NCBI RefSeq assembly: GCF_014268755.2
Contig: NZ_CP077093.1
Span: 4,390,001-4,454,000, forward strand
Reading direction: 5' to 3'
From: Pseudomonas vanderleydeniana
Lineage (GTDB): Bacteria; Pseudomonadota; Gammaproteobacteria; Pseudomonadales; Pseudomonadaceae
Length of the DNA stretch: 64,000 nt
In this document: piece after piece, positions 24,658-33,640 of the stretch
Numbering within the stretch: the stretch's first letter is position 1
Layout: each line of letters opens with the position of its first letter
Notes under the pieces: model-generated
What the model was told of the DNA's origin: nothing
The model's database searches: none
Seen by the model: the letters and a program-made list of their open reading frames with translations, nothing else
Made by a program: the position numbers and the translations under genes

Positions 24658-25433
24658 AACACGCCCGTATCCTGTTCGAAGGCGTCGTGCACGCGGTGCA
24701 GGTCAACGACGACCACAGCGTGCGCCTGGAAGATGGCCGCGTGCTCGGCGAGCAGCAGGTCACCTGGCTGCCTCCGGCCACCGGCAACATGTTCGCCCTG
24801 GGCCTGAACTACGCCGACCACGCTCGCGAACTGGCCTTCACCCCGCCGACCGAGCCGCTGGCGTTCATCAAGTCGCCGGGCACCTACACCGGTCACCACC
24901 AGCAGACCTGGCGCCCGGACGGCGTGACCTACATGCACTACGAGTGCGAGCTGGTCGCGGTGATCGGCAAACCGGCCAAGAACGTCAAGCGCGAAGACGC
25001 CCTGCAGTACCTGGCCGGCTACACCGTGTGCAACGACTACGCCATCCGCGACTACCTGGAAAACTACTACCGCCCCAACCTGCGGGTGAAGAACCGCGAC
25101 GCCACCACTCCGGTCGGCCCGTGGATCGTCGATGTCGCCGATGTGCCGGACCCGTCGAACCTGACACTGCGCACCTGGATCAACGGCGAGCTGAAACAGG
25201 AAGGCACCACTGCGGACATGATCTTCGACATCCCCTGCCTGATCGAATACTTCTCCAGCTTCATGACCCTGCAGCCGGGCGACATGATCGCCACCGGCAC
25301 GCCGGAGGGCCTGGCCGACGTGGTGCCGGGCGATGAAGTGGTGGTGGAAGTCGAGGGCGTCGGTCGCCTGGTCAACCGGATCGTCAGCGAAGCGGACTTC
25401 TTCAAGAACAACGTCAAGCACAACAAGGCATGA
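24654..25433 (+). CDS. hpaG2: HpaG2, decarboxylase/isomerase C-terminal-type subunit
   Basis: This is the 259-residue second half of the split HpaG, also of the fumarylacetoacetate hydrolase fold. It contains ALGLNYADHARELAF, LAFIKSPGTYTGH, the acidic metal-binding run MHYECELVAVIGK, and MIATGTPEGLADVVPGD. Start and stop overlap both neighbours by four bases (ATGA), so hpaG1-hpaG2-hpaE are translationally coupled and presumably made in equal amounts. Confidence 0.88.
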   Translation: MKHARILFEGVVHAVQVNDDHSVRLEDGRVLGEQQVTWLPPATGNMFALGLNYADHARELAFTPPTEPLAFIKSPGTYTGHHQQTWRPDGVTYMHYECELVAVIGKPAKNVKREDALQYLAGYTVCNDYAIRDYLENYYRPNLRVKNRDATTPVGPWIVDVADVPDPSNLTLRTWINGELKQEGTTADMIFDIPCLIEYFSSFMTLQPGDMIATGTPEGLADVVPGDEVVVEVEGVGRLVNRIVSEADFFKNNVKHNKA

Positions 25434-26899
25434 GCAGCATGATCAAGCACTGGATCAACGGCCGTGAGGTCGAAAGCAAAGACACCTTCGTCAACTACAA
25501 CCCGGCCACCGGCGAGGCGATCGGTGAAGTCGCCAGCGGCGGTGCCGAGGAAGTCGCCCAGGCCGTGGCCGCGGCCAAGGAAGCCTTTCCGAAGTGGGCC
25601 AACACCCCGGCCAAGGAACGCGCCCGCCTGATGCGCAAGCTCGGTGAGCTGATCGACCAGAACGTGCCGCACCTGGCCGAGCTGGAAACCCTGGACACCG
25701 GCCTGCCGATCCACCAGACCAAGAACGTGCTGATCCCCCGTGCCTCGCACAACTTCGATTTCTTCGCCGAAGTCTGCACCCGCATGGACGGCCACACCTA
25801 CCCGGTCGACGACCAGATGCTCAACTACACCCTGTACCAGCCGGTGGGTGTTTGTGGCCTGGTGTCGCCGTGGAACGTGCCGTTCATGACCGCCACCTGG
25901 AAGACCGCGCCGTGCCTGGCGCTGGGCAACACGGCGGTGCTGAAGATGTCCGAACTGTCGCCGCTGACCGCCAACGAGCTGGGTCGCCTGGCCGTCGAGG
26001 CCGGCATTCCCAACGGCGTGCTGAACGTGATCCAGGGCTACGGCGCGACCGCTGGCGACGCGCTGGTCCGTCACCCGGACGTGCGGGCGATCTCCTTCAC
26101 CGGCGGTACCGCCACCGGCAAGAAGATCATGCAGACAGCGGGCCTCAAGAAGTACTCCATGGAGCTGGGCGGCAAGTCGCCGGTGCTGATCTTCGAAGAC
26201 GCCGACCTGGAGCGTGCACTGGACGCCGCGCTGTTCACCATCTTCTCGCTCAACGGCGAACGTTGCACCGCCGGCAGCCGGATCTTCATCCAGGAAAGCG
26301 TCTACCCGCAATTCGTCGCCGAGTTCGCCGCGCGGGCCAAGCGCCTGATCGTCGGTGACCCGACCGATCCGAAGACCCAGGTCGGTTCGATGATCACCCA
26401 GCAGCACTACGACAAGGTCACCGGCTACATCCGCATCGGCCTCGAGGAAGGCGCCACCCTGCTCGCCGGTGGCCTGGAGCGTCCGGCCAACCTGCCGGCG
26501 CACCTGGCAAAAGGTCAGTTCATCCAGCCGACCGTGTTCGCCGACGTGAACAACAGCATGCGCATCGCCCAGGAAGAAATCTTCGGCCCGGTGGTCTGCC
26601 TGATCCCGTTCAAGGACGAAGCCGAAGCGCTCAAGCTGGCCAACGACACCGAGTACGGCCTGGCCTCCTACATCTGGACCCAGGACATCGGCAAGGCCCA
26701 TCGCCTGGCCCGTGGCATCGAGGCCGGCATGGTGTTCATCAACAGCCAGAACGTGCGCGATCTGCGCCAGCCATTCGGTGGCGTGAAGGGTTCGGGTACC
26801 GGTCGCGAAGGCGGTCAGTACAGCTTCGAGGTGTTCGCCGAGATCAAGAACGTGTGCATCTCCATGGGCAGCCATCACATCCCGCGCTGGGGTGTATAA
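25430..26899 (+). CDS. hpaE: HpaE, 5-carboxymethyl-2-hydroxymuconate semialdehyde dehydrogenase
   Basis: This 489-residue NAD-dependent aldehyde dehydrogenase oxidises the ring-cleavage product made by HpaD. The canonical ALDH order is present: SPWNVPFMTATWK (cofactor loop), SFTGGTATGKKI, catalytic base in MELGGKSPVLIFED, nucleophile Cys in NGERCTAGSRIFIQ, and EEIFGPVV. ATG 25430 overlaps hpaG2; ATG 25439 is a possible alternative. Confidence 0.92.
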   Translation: MSSMIKHWINGREVESKDTFVNYNPATGEAIGEVASGGAEEVAQAVAAAKEAFPKWANTPAKERARLMRKLGELIDQNVPHLAELETLDTGLPIHQTKNVLIPRASHNFDFFAEVCTRMDGHTYPVDDQMLNYTLYQPVGVCGLVSPWNVPFMTATWKTAPCLALGNTAVLKMSELSPLTANELGRLAVEAGIPNGVLNVIQGYGATAGDALVRHPDVRAISFTGGTATGKKIMQTAGLKKYSMELGGKSPVLIFEDADLERALDAALFTIFSLNGERCTAGSRIFIQESVYPQFVAEFAARAKRLIVGDPTDPKTQVGSMITQQHYDKVTGYIRIGLEEGATLLAGGLERPANLPAHLAKGQFIQPTVFADVNNSMRIAQEEIFGPVVCLIPFKDEAEALKLANDTEYGLASYIWTQDIGKAHRLARGIEAGMVFINSQNVRDLRQPFGGVKGSGTGREGGQYSFEVFAEIKNVCISMGSHHIPRWGV

Positions 26900-26926
26900 A
26901 CCCGAGGCACAATGCTGCACCCTGCT

Positions 26927-26947
26927 GGAGCCGGCCTGGCCGGCTCC
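26927..26947. repeat. REP-like palindrome between hpaE and hpaD
   Basis: GGAGCCGGC-CTG-GCCGGCTCC followed by TAC matches the Pseudomonas REP stem. It splits the operon and may stabilise or terminate the upstream mRNA. Confidence 0.7.
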
Positions 26948-26994
26948 TACCGCAGACGCGGACCGACAACAACAATCAATTACCGGAGAATCCC

Positions 26995-27918
26995 ATGGGC
27001 AAGCTCGCTCTGGCCGCCAAGATCACCCACGTGCCCTCCATGTACCTGTCCGAACTGCCCGGCCCGCGCCAGGGCTTCCGCCAGGCCGCCATCGACGGGC
27101 ACTACGAGATCAGCCGGCGCTGCCGCGAACTGGGCGTGGACACCATCGTCGTGTTCGACACCCACTGGTTGGTCAACGCCAACTACCACGTGCTCTGCAG
27201 CCCGAGCTTCGAGGGCGTGTACACCAGTAACGAGCTGCCGCACTTCATCAGCAACATGCCCTACGCCTTTCCCGGCAACAGCGAACTGGGCAAGCTGCTG
27301 GCCGACACCTGCAACCGCTTCGGTGTCGAGACCATGGCCCACCACGCCACCACCCTGGGCCCGGAATACGGGACGCTGGTGCCGATGCGCTACATGAACC
27401 AGGACCAGCACTTCAAGGTCGTCTCGGTCTCGGCCCTGTGCACCTCGCACTTCCTCGCCGACAGCGCTCGCCTGGGCTGGGCCATGCGCAAGGCGGTCGA
27501 GGACCATTACGACGGCACCGTGGCGTTTCTCGCCAGCGGCTCGCTGTCGCACCGTTTCGCCCAGAACGGCCAGGCGCCGGACTTCGCCACCAAGGTCTGG
27601 AGCCCGTTCCTGGAAACCCTGGACAACCGTGTGGTGAAAATGTGGGAAGACGCCGAGTGGGCGGACTTCTGCGCGATGCTCCCGGAATACGCCGCCAAGG
27701 GTCACGGCGAAGGCTTCATGCACGACACGGCGATGCTGCTCGGCGCGCTCGGCTGGTCGGCCTACGACGGCCATGTCGAGGTACTGACGCCCTACTTCGG
27801 TTCCTCCGGCACCGGACAGATCAACGCCGTGTTCCCGGTCACGCCGCAGGACGGTTCGGCCATTCCCGCCGCCCAGGCCTCCAACCCCGCGTCGGCGGGC
27901 CTCGCCAACCGCCTTTGA
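26995..27918 (+). CDS. hpaD: HpaD, 3,4-dihydroxyphenylacetate 2,3-dioxygenase
   Basis: This 307-residue extradiol (LigB-type) Fe(II) dioxygenase opens the ring of homoprotocatechuate. It begins LALAAKITHVPSMYLSELPGPRQG, with the His metal-ligand region, then VVFDTHWLVNANYHV and ASGSLSHRFAQNG, all features of HpaD. A tail of about 25 residues after TPYFGSSGTGQINAVFPV is longer than in the enterobacterial enzyme and Ala/Ser-rich. ATG 26995 has CGGAGAA eight bases upstream. Confidence 0.9.
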   Translation: MGKLALAAKITHVPSMYLSELPGPRQGFRQAAIDGHYEISRRCRELGVDTIVVFDTHWLVNANYHVLCSPSFEGVYTSNELPHFISNMPYAFPGNSELGKLLADTCNRFGVETMAHHATTLGPEYGTLVPMRYMNQDQHFKVVSVSALCTSHFLADSARLGWAMRKAVEDHYDGTVAFLASGSLSHRFAQNGQAPDFATKVWSPFLETLDNRVVKMWEDAEWADFCAMLPEYAAKGHGEGFMHDTAMLLGALGWSAYDGHVEVLTPYFGSSGTGQINAVFPVTPQDGSAIPAAQASNPASAGLANRL

Positions 27919-27933
27919 AACGAGGAGCCCCCC

Positions 27934-28344
27934 ATGCCTCATCTGGTATTGCTGTACACCCCGGACCTTGAAGCCGAGGCCGATATCCCGGCGCTGTGCC
28001 ACCGCCTGGCCGACACCATGCTCCAGGCCCGCGACGACAGCGGCAAGCAGGTCTTCCCCACCGGGGGTACCCGGGTGCTGGCCTACCCCGCCGCGCATTG
28101 CGCGGTGGCCGACGGCCAGGGCGACTACGGTTTCCTCTACGCCAACCTGCGCATGGGCCTGGGCCGCAGCGGCGCCGTGCACAGCGCGGTCGGCGACAGC
28201 CTGCTGGCGGTGCTGAAAGAGGTGCTGGACCCACTGCTAAAACGACGACCGATCGGCATCACCCTGCAGATCGACGAAAGCCAGGCCCAGGTCTACGACG
28301 GCAAGCACAGCAGCCTGCACCCGCTGTTCAACGGCCGCGCCTGA
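27934..28344 (+). CDS. hpaF: HpaF, 5-carboxymethyl-2-hydroxymuconate delta-isomerase
   Basis: The product is 136 residues of the tautomerase superfamily (CHMI). It starts MPHLVLLYTPDLE, where Pro2 is the catalytic N-terminal proline after Met removal. It continues with the VLAYPAAHCAVADG and ITLQIDESQAQVYD blocks of the family. It shifts the double bond ahead of HpaG decarboxylation. It follows hpaD by 15 bases with GAGGAG before the start. Confidence 0.9.
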   Translation: MPHLVLLYTPDLEAEADIPALCHRLADTMLQARDDSGKQVFPTGGTRVLAYPAAHCAVADGQGDYGFLYANLRMGLGRSGAVHSAVGDSLLAVLKEVLDPLLKRRPIGITLQIDESQAQVYDGKHSSLHPLFNGRA

Positions 28345-28380
28345 GCCTATCCCGTCTCATCCAATAAAAAGTACAAGACC

Positions 28381-29688
28381 ATGAGCACGACCCACTCCGC
28401 CTCGACCCTGTGCGCGGCACAGGACCCTGCTGCCCGCGTTTACCGCCAGGTGACCTGGCGACTGATCCCGCTGCTGCTGGTGTGCTACCTGTTCGCGCAC
28501 CTGGACCGGATCAACATCGGCTTCGCCAAGATGCAGATGGCCGCCGACCTGCACCTGAGCGACACGGTCTACGGCCTGGGTGCCGGGCTGTTCTTCATCG
28601 CCTACGCGCTGTTCGGCGTGCCAAGCAACCTGGCGCTGGAACGGGTCGGGCCACGACGCTGGATCGCCACGCTGATGGTGGTGTGGGGCGCGTTGTCCAC
28701 CAGCATGCTGCTGATCGACAGCAGTGGCGTGTTCTACCTGTTGCGCTTTGCCCTGGGCGCCGCTGAAGCCGGCTTCTTCCCGGGCATCCTGGTGTACCTG
28801 AACCGCTGGTACCCGGCCGGGCGCCGCGCGCAGGTCACCGCGTTGTTCGCCATCGCCGTGCCCCTGGCCGGTGTGGTCGGCGGGCCGCTGTCCGGCGCCA
28901 TTCTCAGCCTGATGCATGACACGGCGGGCCTGGCCGGCTGGCAGTGGATGTTTCTGCTTGAGGGCGCCCCGGTGATTGCCCTCGGCCTGCTGGTGCTGGC
29001 GCGGCTGCCGGATCATTTCGAAACCGTGACCTGGCTCGATGCGCAGCAGAAAACCACCCTGCGCGAGGCGTTCAGCCGCGAAGAACAACGCAAGGTGGTG
29101 ACCTCCGTCGGTGGCCTGCTGGCCAATCCTGCCATCTGGCTGCTGGTGGCGATCTATTGCGCGGTGATGCTGGCGGTCAACACCCTCGCCTTCTGGATGC
29201 CGAGCCTGATCCATGGCGCCGGCATCGGCAACGACGCCAGCGTCGGCCTGCTCAGTGCCCTGCCGTACCTGATCGGCTGCGTGTTCATGCTCGCCTGCGG
29301 CCGCTCCTCGGACCGCCGCCGGGAGCGCCGCTGGCACCTGTGCGTGCCGCTGCTGATGGGCGCCGTCGGCATTGCCCTGGCCGGTCTCGCCCCGGAACAA
29401 CCGCTGCCGGTCCTGGCCGGGCTGATCATCGCCGGCATGGGCGCCAGCGCCGCCCTGCCGATGTTCTGGCAACTGCCACCGGCCTACCTCAATGACCGCA
29501 CCCAGGCCACCGGCATCGCCCTGATCAGTTCGCTGGGCAGCATTGCCTCGTTCCTCACCCCCTATTTCATCGGCTGGATGCGTGACACCACCCACAGCCC
29601 AAGCCTGGCCCTGCACATCCTGGCCCTGTTCATCGCCTTCGGCGGCCTGCTGGTGCTGCGCACCCAGGCTGCCACCGTCAACCCTTGA
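28381..29688 (+). CDS. hpaX: HpaX, 4-hydroxyphenylacetate permease (MFS)
   Basis: This 435-residue inner-membrane transporter has 12 predicted helices and belongs to the anion:cation symporter branch of the major facilitator superfamily. [18 protein letters not shown] in and after helix 1 and [23 protein letters not shown] in helix 4 are typical of HpaX/ACS members. It imports the pathway substrate. Its stop lies 14 bases before the hpaH start. Confidence 0.88.
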   Translation: MSTTHSASTLCAAQDPAARVYRQVTWRLIPLLLVCYLFAHLDRINIGFAKMQMAADLHLSDTVYGLGAGLFFIAYALFGVPSNLALERVGPRRWIATLMVVWGALSTSMLLIDSSGVFYLLRFALGAAEAGFFPGILVYLNRWYPAGRRAQVTALFAIAVPLAGVVGGPLSGAILSLMHDTAGLAGWQWMFLLEGAPVIALGLLVLARLPDHFETVTWLDAQQKTTLREAFSREEQRKVVTSVGGLLANPAIWLLVAIYCAVMLAVNTLAFWMPSLIHGAGIGNDASVGLLSALPYLIGCVFMLACGRSSDRRRERRWHLCVPLLMGAVGIALAGLAPEQPLPVLAGLIIAGMGASAALPMFWQLPPAYLNDRTQATGIALISSLGSIASFLTPYFIGWMRDTTHSPSLALHILALFIAFGGLLVLRTQAATVNP

Positions 29689-29702
29689 GAGAGATTTTGC
29701 CC

Positions 29703-30506
29703 ATGCTCGACGCCACCTTCATCCAGCAAGCCGCCGCCCGCCTCGACCAGGCCGAACGCTCGCGCGAACAGGTTCGCCAGTTCTCGCTCGACCAACCCGA
29801 CATCACCATCGAGGACGCCTATGCCATCCAGCGGGCCTGGGTCGCCAGGAAAATCGCATCCGGGCGCAAGCTGGTCGGCCACAAGATCGGCCTGACCTCG
29901 CGCGCCATGCAGGTGTCGTCGAACATCACCGAACCGGACTACGGCGCGCTGCTCGACGACATGTTCTTCGACGAAGGCAGCGACATTCCCTTCGAGCGCT
30001 TCATCGTCCCGCGGGTCGAGGTGGAACTGGCGTTCATCCTCGGCAAACCGCTCAAAGGCCCCAATTGCACGGTGTTCGACGTACTCGACGCCACCGAGTG
30101 GGTGATCCCGGCCCTGGAAATCATCGACGCACGCATCCAGCAGATCGACCCGCAAACCAAGGCCACGCGCAAGGTCTTCGACACCATCTCCGACAACGCC
30201 GCCAACGCCGGCGTGGTCATGGGCGGCCGCGCCGTGCGCCCGACCGAAATCGACCTGCGCAAGGTGCCAGCCGTGCTGTATCGCAATGGCGTGATCGAGG
30301 AATCCGGCGTCAGCGCCGCCGTGCTCAACCACCCGGCCAAGGGCGTGGCGTGGCTGGCGAACAAGCTGGCGCCGTACGACGTCACCCTGCAACCTGGGCA
30401 GATCATCCTCGGCGGCTCGTTCACCCGCCCGGTCGCCGCCAACCCGGGCGACACCTTCCACGTCGACTACGACCTGCTCGGCAGCATCGCCTGCCGCTTC
30501 GTCTGA
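29703..30506 (+). CDS. hpaH: HpaH, 2-oxo-hept-4-ene-1,7-dioate hydratase
   Basis: The product is 267 residues, a Mg-dependent hydratase of the MhpD/HpaH family. Visible are [24 protein letters not shown], the acidic metal-site region [16 protein letters not shown], and [16 protein letters not shown]. It adds water before the final aldol cleavage. ATG 29703 is preferred because GAGAGAGATTTT lies directly upstream; the open frame before it overlaps hpaX. Confidence 0.9.
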   Translation: MLDATFIQQAAARLDQAERSREQVRQFSLDQPDITIEDAYAIQRAWVARKIASGRKLVGHKIGLTSRAMQVSSNITEPDYGALLDDMFFDEGSDIPFERFIVPRVEVELAFILGKPLKGPNCTVFDVLDATEWVIPALEIIDARIQQIDPQTKATRKVFDTISDNAANAGVVMGGRAVRPTEIDLRKVPAVLYRNGVIEESGVSAAVLNHPAKGVAWLANKLAPYDVTLQPGQIILGGSFTRPVAANPGDTFHVDYDLLGSIACRFV

Positions 30507-30522
30507 ACCGGAGGACCTGACC

Positions 30523-31320
30523 ATGCTGATCAATACCTTCAAGGCCCGGCTCCAGGCGAAAGAACCACAGATCGGCCTCTGGCTGGGCCTGGCCGACGCC
30601 TACTGCGCAGAGCTGGCCGCCAATGCCGGCTTCGACTGGCTGCTGATCGACGGCGAGCATGCACCGAACGACCTGCGCAGCCTGCTCGGCCAGTTGCAGG
30701 CGGTCGCGCCGTATCCATCGCAGCCGATCATCCGCCCAGTGATCGGCGATACCGCGCTGATCAAGCAGGTGCTGGACATCGGCGCGCAGACCCTTTTGGT
30801 ACCGATGGTGGAAACCGCGGAACAGGCCCGCGAACTGGTTCGCGCCACCCGTTACCCGCCCAACGGCATTCGTGGCGTGGGCAGTGCCCTGGCCCGCGCC
30901 TCGCGCTGGAACAGCGTACCCGGCTACCTGGACAAGGCCGATGAACAGATGTGCCTGCTGGTGCAGATCGAAAACCGCGAAGGCCTGGCCAACCTCGATG
31001 AAATCGCGGCGGTCGAAGGCGTGGACGGGGTGTTCATCGGCCCGGCCGACCTGTCGGCATCGATGGGCCATCGCGGCAATCCGGGCCATCCGGAAGTCCA
31101 GGCGGCGATCGAAGATGCCATCCTGCGGGTGGGCAAGGCCGGCAAGGCGGCAGGGATCCTGAGTGCGGATGAGAAACTGGCGCGACGCTACCTGGAGCTG
31201 GGTGCGCTGTTCGTCGCGGTGGGTGTCGATACCACGGTGCTGATGCGTGGATTGCAGACGCTGGCGGGACGCTTCAAGGATACCGAACAGCCTGCCACGT
31301 CAGGTGGCGGGGTCTACTGA
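30523..31320 (+). CDS. hpaI: HpaI, 4-hydroxy-2-oxoheptanedioate aldolase
   Basis: This 265-residue class II, metal-dependent aldolase releases pyruvate and succinic semialdehyde, the last step of the pathway. The HpcH/HpaI fold is shown by [57 protein letters not shown], and [16 protein letters not shown]. It starts 16 bases after hpaH and is the last gene of the operon. Succinic semialdehyde must be oxidised by an enzyme encoded elsewhere. Confidence 0.92.
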   Translation: MLINTFKARLQAKEPQIGLWLGLADAYCAELAANAGFDWLLIDGEHAPNDLRSLLGQLQAVAPYPSQPIIRPVIGDTALIKQVLDIGAQTLLVPMVETAEQARELVRATRYPPNGIRGVGSALARASRWNSVPGYLDKADEQMCLLVQIENREGLANLDEIAAVEGVDGVFIGPADLSASMGHRGNPGHPEVQAAIEDAILRVGKAGKAAGILSADEKLARRYLELGALFVAVGVDTTVLMRGLQTLAGRFKDTEQPATSGGGVY

Positions 31321-31366
31321 TCGGTTGTGTTCCGCAGGTGGCGCCCGCTGCACCGCCTCATCCGAC

Positions 31367-32098
31367 TCAACTGACGTTACGCCTCATCTGGGTGATCAGC
31401 GTAAAACGATCATCCGGGTGCACCGTCTCGGACACCGCCATCAGCGCGCCGTCGTCATCCCGATAGTGGCGCAGAATCTTCAGCCCCGGTGAGCCCGGCT
31501 CGGCCTTCAGTGCACGGGCCAGCTCCGCCGGCAACAACACCGCCCGCACCTGCTGGTCGACCACCGCAATCGCCCGCCCGTAGCGCCGCTCGATCAGACT
31601 GGCAATCAACTGGTCCGGCTGCTCACGCGCCTGCTCGATGATCTCGGCATAGTCACGCTGGGCATACACGTCGGTCCAGCACAGCGGCGCGGCATTGTGC
31701 TGGCGGTCGACCCGAATGCTCGACACGCAGAAGTAATGCTCCCCCGGCACCAGCCCCAGGCGCGCCGCCTCACTCAGGTCGGCGACGAAGTGGCGCACGT
31801 CCTGGATCTCCCGCTGCTGGGTTTCGGCCAGGTGCGCAAGATCCGCCACGGTCGCCAGCGAGTGGGAATAGCCACCGTGGGGACTGCTGGCCTCGACCCG
31901 GGTACCCACGCGCTTGCGGCGCGACACCATGCCCTGATTGAGCAACTGGTTGATCGCCGCCCGCACCGTGTGCCGGCTCACGTCATACAGATCGCACAGT
32001 TCGAACTCGGTGGGCAGCAGGCTGCCGACCGGGTATCGGCCGCTGGCGATGCCCTCCATCAGGTCACGCGCCACCACGGCGTATCGCGCTTCGTTCAT
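31367..32098 (-). CDS. HutC/GntR-family regulator with UTRA domain
   Basis: The product is 243 residues. The GntR winged helix is at residues 5-70 (VARDLMEGIASGRYPVGSLLPTEFELCDLYDVSRHTVRAAINQLLNQGMV region), and a UTRA ligand domain from about 95 ends in a strand typical of HutC (VSETVHPDDRFTLITQMRR). ATG 32098 is supported by GAAGG just upstream; an in-frame upstream extension would run through the shared promoter. It is divergent from the lyase/transporter pair, across the palindrome at 32159, and probably represses them until a metabolite binds. Confidence 0.88.
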   Translation of the reverse strand: MNEARYAVVARDLMEGIASGRYPVGSLLPTEFELCDLYDVSRHTVRAAINQLLNQGMVSRRKRVGTRVEASSPHGGYSHSLATVADLAHLAETQQREIQDVRHFVADLSEAARLGLVPGEHYFCVSSIRVDRQHNAAPLCWTDVYAQRDYAEIIEQAREQPDQLIASLIERRYGRAIAVVDQQVRAVLLPAELARALKAEPGSPGLKILRHYRDDDGALMAVSETVHPDDRFTLITQMRRNVS

Positions 32099-32128
32099 AC
32101 CTTCGGTCAGTCTCGTCAATGGCACCGG

Positions 32129-32172
32129 TTGACAGTGTACCAGTGGCAGGGCAAGAATTATGTACGTACATA
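32129..32172 (+). promoter_or_regulatory. Divergent control region with 14-bp GntR-type palindrome
   Basis: TATGTACGTACATA (32159-32172) is a perfect palindrome of the GT-N-AC type bound by HutC/GntR proteins. On the plus strand TTGACA (32129-32134) with AAGAAT 18 bases on could be the lyase promoter, putting the palindrome at the start point. A second GTGTAC half lies at 32135-32140. Confidence 0.6.
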
Positions 32173-32216
32173 TTAAATATGTCCGGTCAATAACAAACAT
32201 TTCAGGACGCCTGCTC

Positions 32217-33572
32217 ATGTCTACAACCGTTTTCGACTCCACCCTGTTCCGCGATATGTTCGGCACCGCCGAAATGCGCGGGGTGTTCTCCGACCAGGCG
32301 CTGATCGAGCGCTACATCGAGGTTGAGGTGGCGCTGGCCAAGGCCGAGGCGCGCTGTGGGGTGATCCCGGTCGAGGCGGCGGCGCAGATCGCCGAGCTGT
32401 CGCGCTATGAATCCCTGGACCTGGCGCTGATGCAGCACGAGACCGAGATCGTCGGCTACCCGATCCTGCCGCTGGTGGAGCAGTTGTCGAAACTGTGTGG
32501 CGAGGCCGGGCGCTACGTGCACTGGGGCGCCACCACCCAGGACATCATGGACACCGCCGTGGTCCTGCAGGTCCGCGCCGCCCTGGCCATCGTCGAACGT
32601 GACGTGCAGGCCGTGCGCGGCCTGCTCGCCGAGCTGGCGCAGCGCTACCGCGACACGCCGATGGCCGGCCGTACCCACCTGCAGCACGCCCTGCCGATCA
32701 CCTTCGGCTACAAGTGTGCGGTGTGGCTGAGCATGTTCGACCGGCATGCCGAACGCCTGGTCGAACTGCGTCCACGGGTGGAAATCGGCCAGTTCGCCGG
32801 GGCCGCCGGCACCCTCGCCTCCCTCGGTGACAAAGGCCTTGAGGTGCAAGCCGCGTTGATGGACGAGCTGGGCCTGGGCGAACCGCAAGCCACCTGGCAC
32901 GTGGCCCGCGACGGCCTGGCCGAGACCCTGAATTTCCTCGGCCTGGTCAGCGCCTCGCTGGGCAAGGTCGCGCTGGACGTGATGATGATGATGACCAGCG
33001 AACTGGGCGAAGTGTACGAACCCTTCGTCAAGGGCCGCGGCGCCAGCAGCACCATGCCGCAGAAGCGCAACCCGATCTCCTGCGAACTGATGTACGCCGC
33101 GGCCAAGGGTGTGCGCCAGCAGGCCGGGTTGATGCTCGACGCAATGATCCAGGACTTCGAGCGTTCCACCGGCCCCTGGCAGGCGGAGTGGATCGCCATT
33201 CCGGAGGCCTTCGCTCTCACCGCCGCCTCCCTCGGACAGGCGCGCTTTATGCTCGCCGGCCTTGAGGTACGCACTGAGCGCATGCGCAAGAACCTCGACA
33301 TGACCCAGGGCCTGATCGTCGCCGAAGCGGTGATGATGGGCCTGGCGCCGGCACTGGGCCGTCAGGTCGCCCACGACGTGGTCTACGCCGCCTGCCGCCT
33401 CGCCAACGACCAGGGCATCAGCCTGCTCCAGGCGCTGCAGGCCCAGGGCGAAGCGACGGCCCGCCTGGACCTGGCGACCCTGGAGCGCCTGTGCGACCCG
33501 GCCAACTACCTGGGCCTGGCACCGCAGATGGTCGACCTGGCCCTGGCACGTCCAGGCGCAGTCGCCCGCTGA
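32217..33572 (+). CDS. Fumarase/aspartase-superfamily lyase (PcaB/adenylosuccinate lyase-like)
   Basis: The product is 451 residues, cytosolic, and presumably tetrameric. The superfamily's three conserved regions are present: an early HWGATTQDIMDTA (catalytic His/Thr region), GRTHLQHALPITFGYK, and the signature loop SSTMPQKRNPI. The closest types are 3-carboxy-cis,cis-muconate cycloisomerase and non-purine adenylosuccinate-lyase-like enzymes. No other pca genes are near. Pairing with a C4-dicarboxylate transporter suggests a lyase that releases or uses fumarate-like acids, which is inference. Start ATG 32217 follows CAGGA. Confidence 0.78.
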   Translation: MSTTVFDSTLFRDMFGTAEMRGVFSDQALIERYIEVEVALAKAEARCGVIPVEAAAQIAELSRYESLDLALMQHETEIVGYPILPLVEQLSKLCGEAGRYVHWGATTQDIMDTAVVLQVRAALAIVERDVQAVRGLLAELAQRYRDTPMAGRTHLQHALPITFGYKCAVWLSMFDRHAERLVELRPRVEIGQFAGAAGTLASLGDKGLEVQAALMDELGLGEPQATWHVARDGLAETLNFLGLVSASLGKVALDVMMMMTSELGEVYEPFVKGRGASSTMPQKRNPISCELMYAAAKGVRQQAGLMLDAMIQDFERSTGPWQAEWIAIPEAFALTAASLGQARFMLAGLEVRTERMRKNLDMTQGLIVAEAVMMGLAPALGRQVAHDVVYAACRLANDQGISLLQALQAQGEATARLDLATLERLCDPANYLGLAPQMVDLALARPGAVAR

Positions 33573-33577
33573 TAGAT

Positions 33578-33606
33578 CCGGGGCCCGGCGCTGGTGCGGG
33601 CCCCGG
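33578..33606 (+). terminator. Strong intercistronic hairpin between lyase and dctA-like genes
   Basis: A 10-bp perfect GC stem CCGGGGCCCG/CGGGCCCCGG (loop 9) begins four bases after the lyase stop. No T-tract follows, so it may be a partial terminator or mRNA-stability element rather than a full stop. Confidence 0.5.
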
Positions 33607-33640
33607 CTGATTCTCCAACAAGAACAATGAGAACACCGCC

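Noticed and set aside
25067..26920. 617-residue minus-strand frame
   Set aside because: Antisense to hpaG2/hpaE; low-complexity shadow reading.
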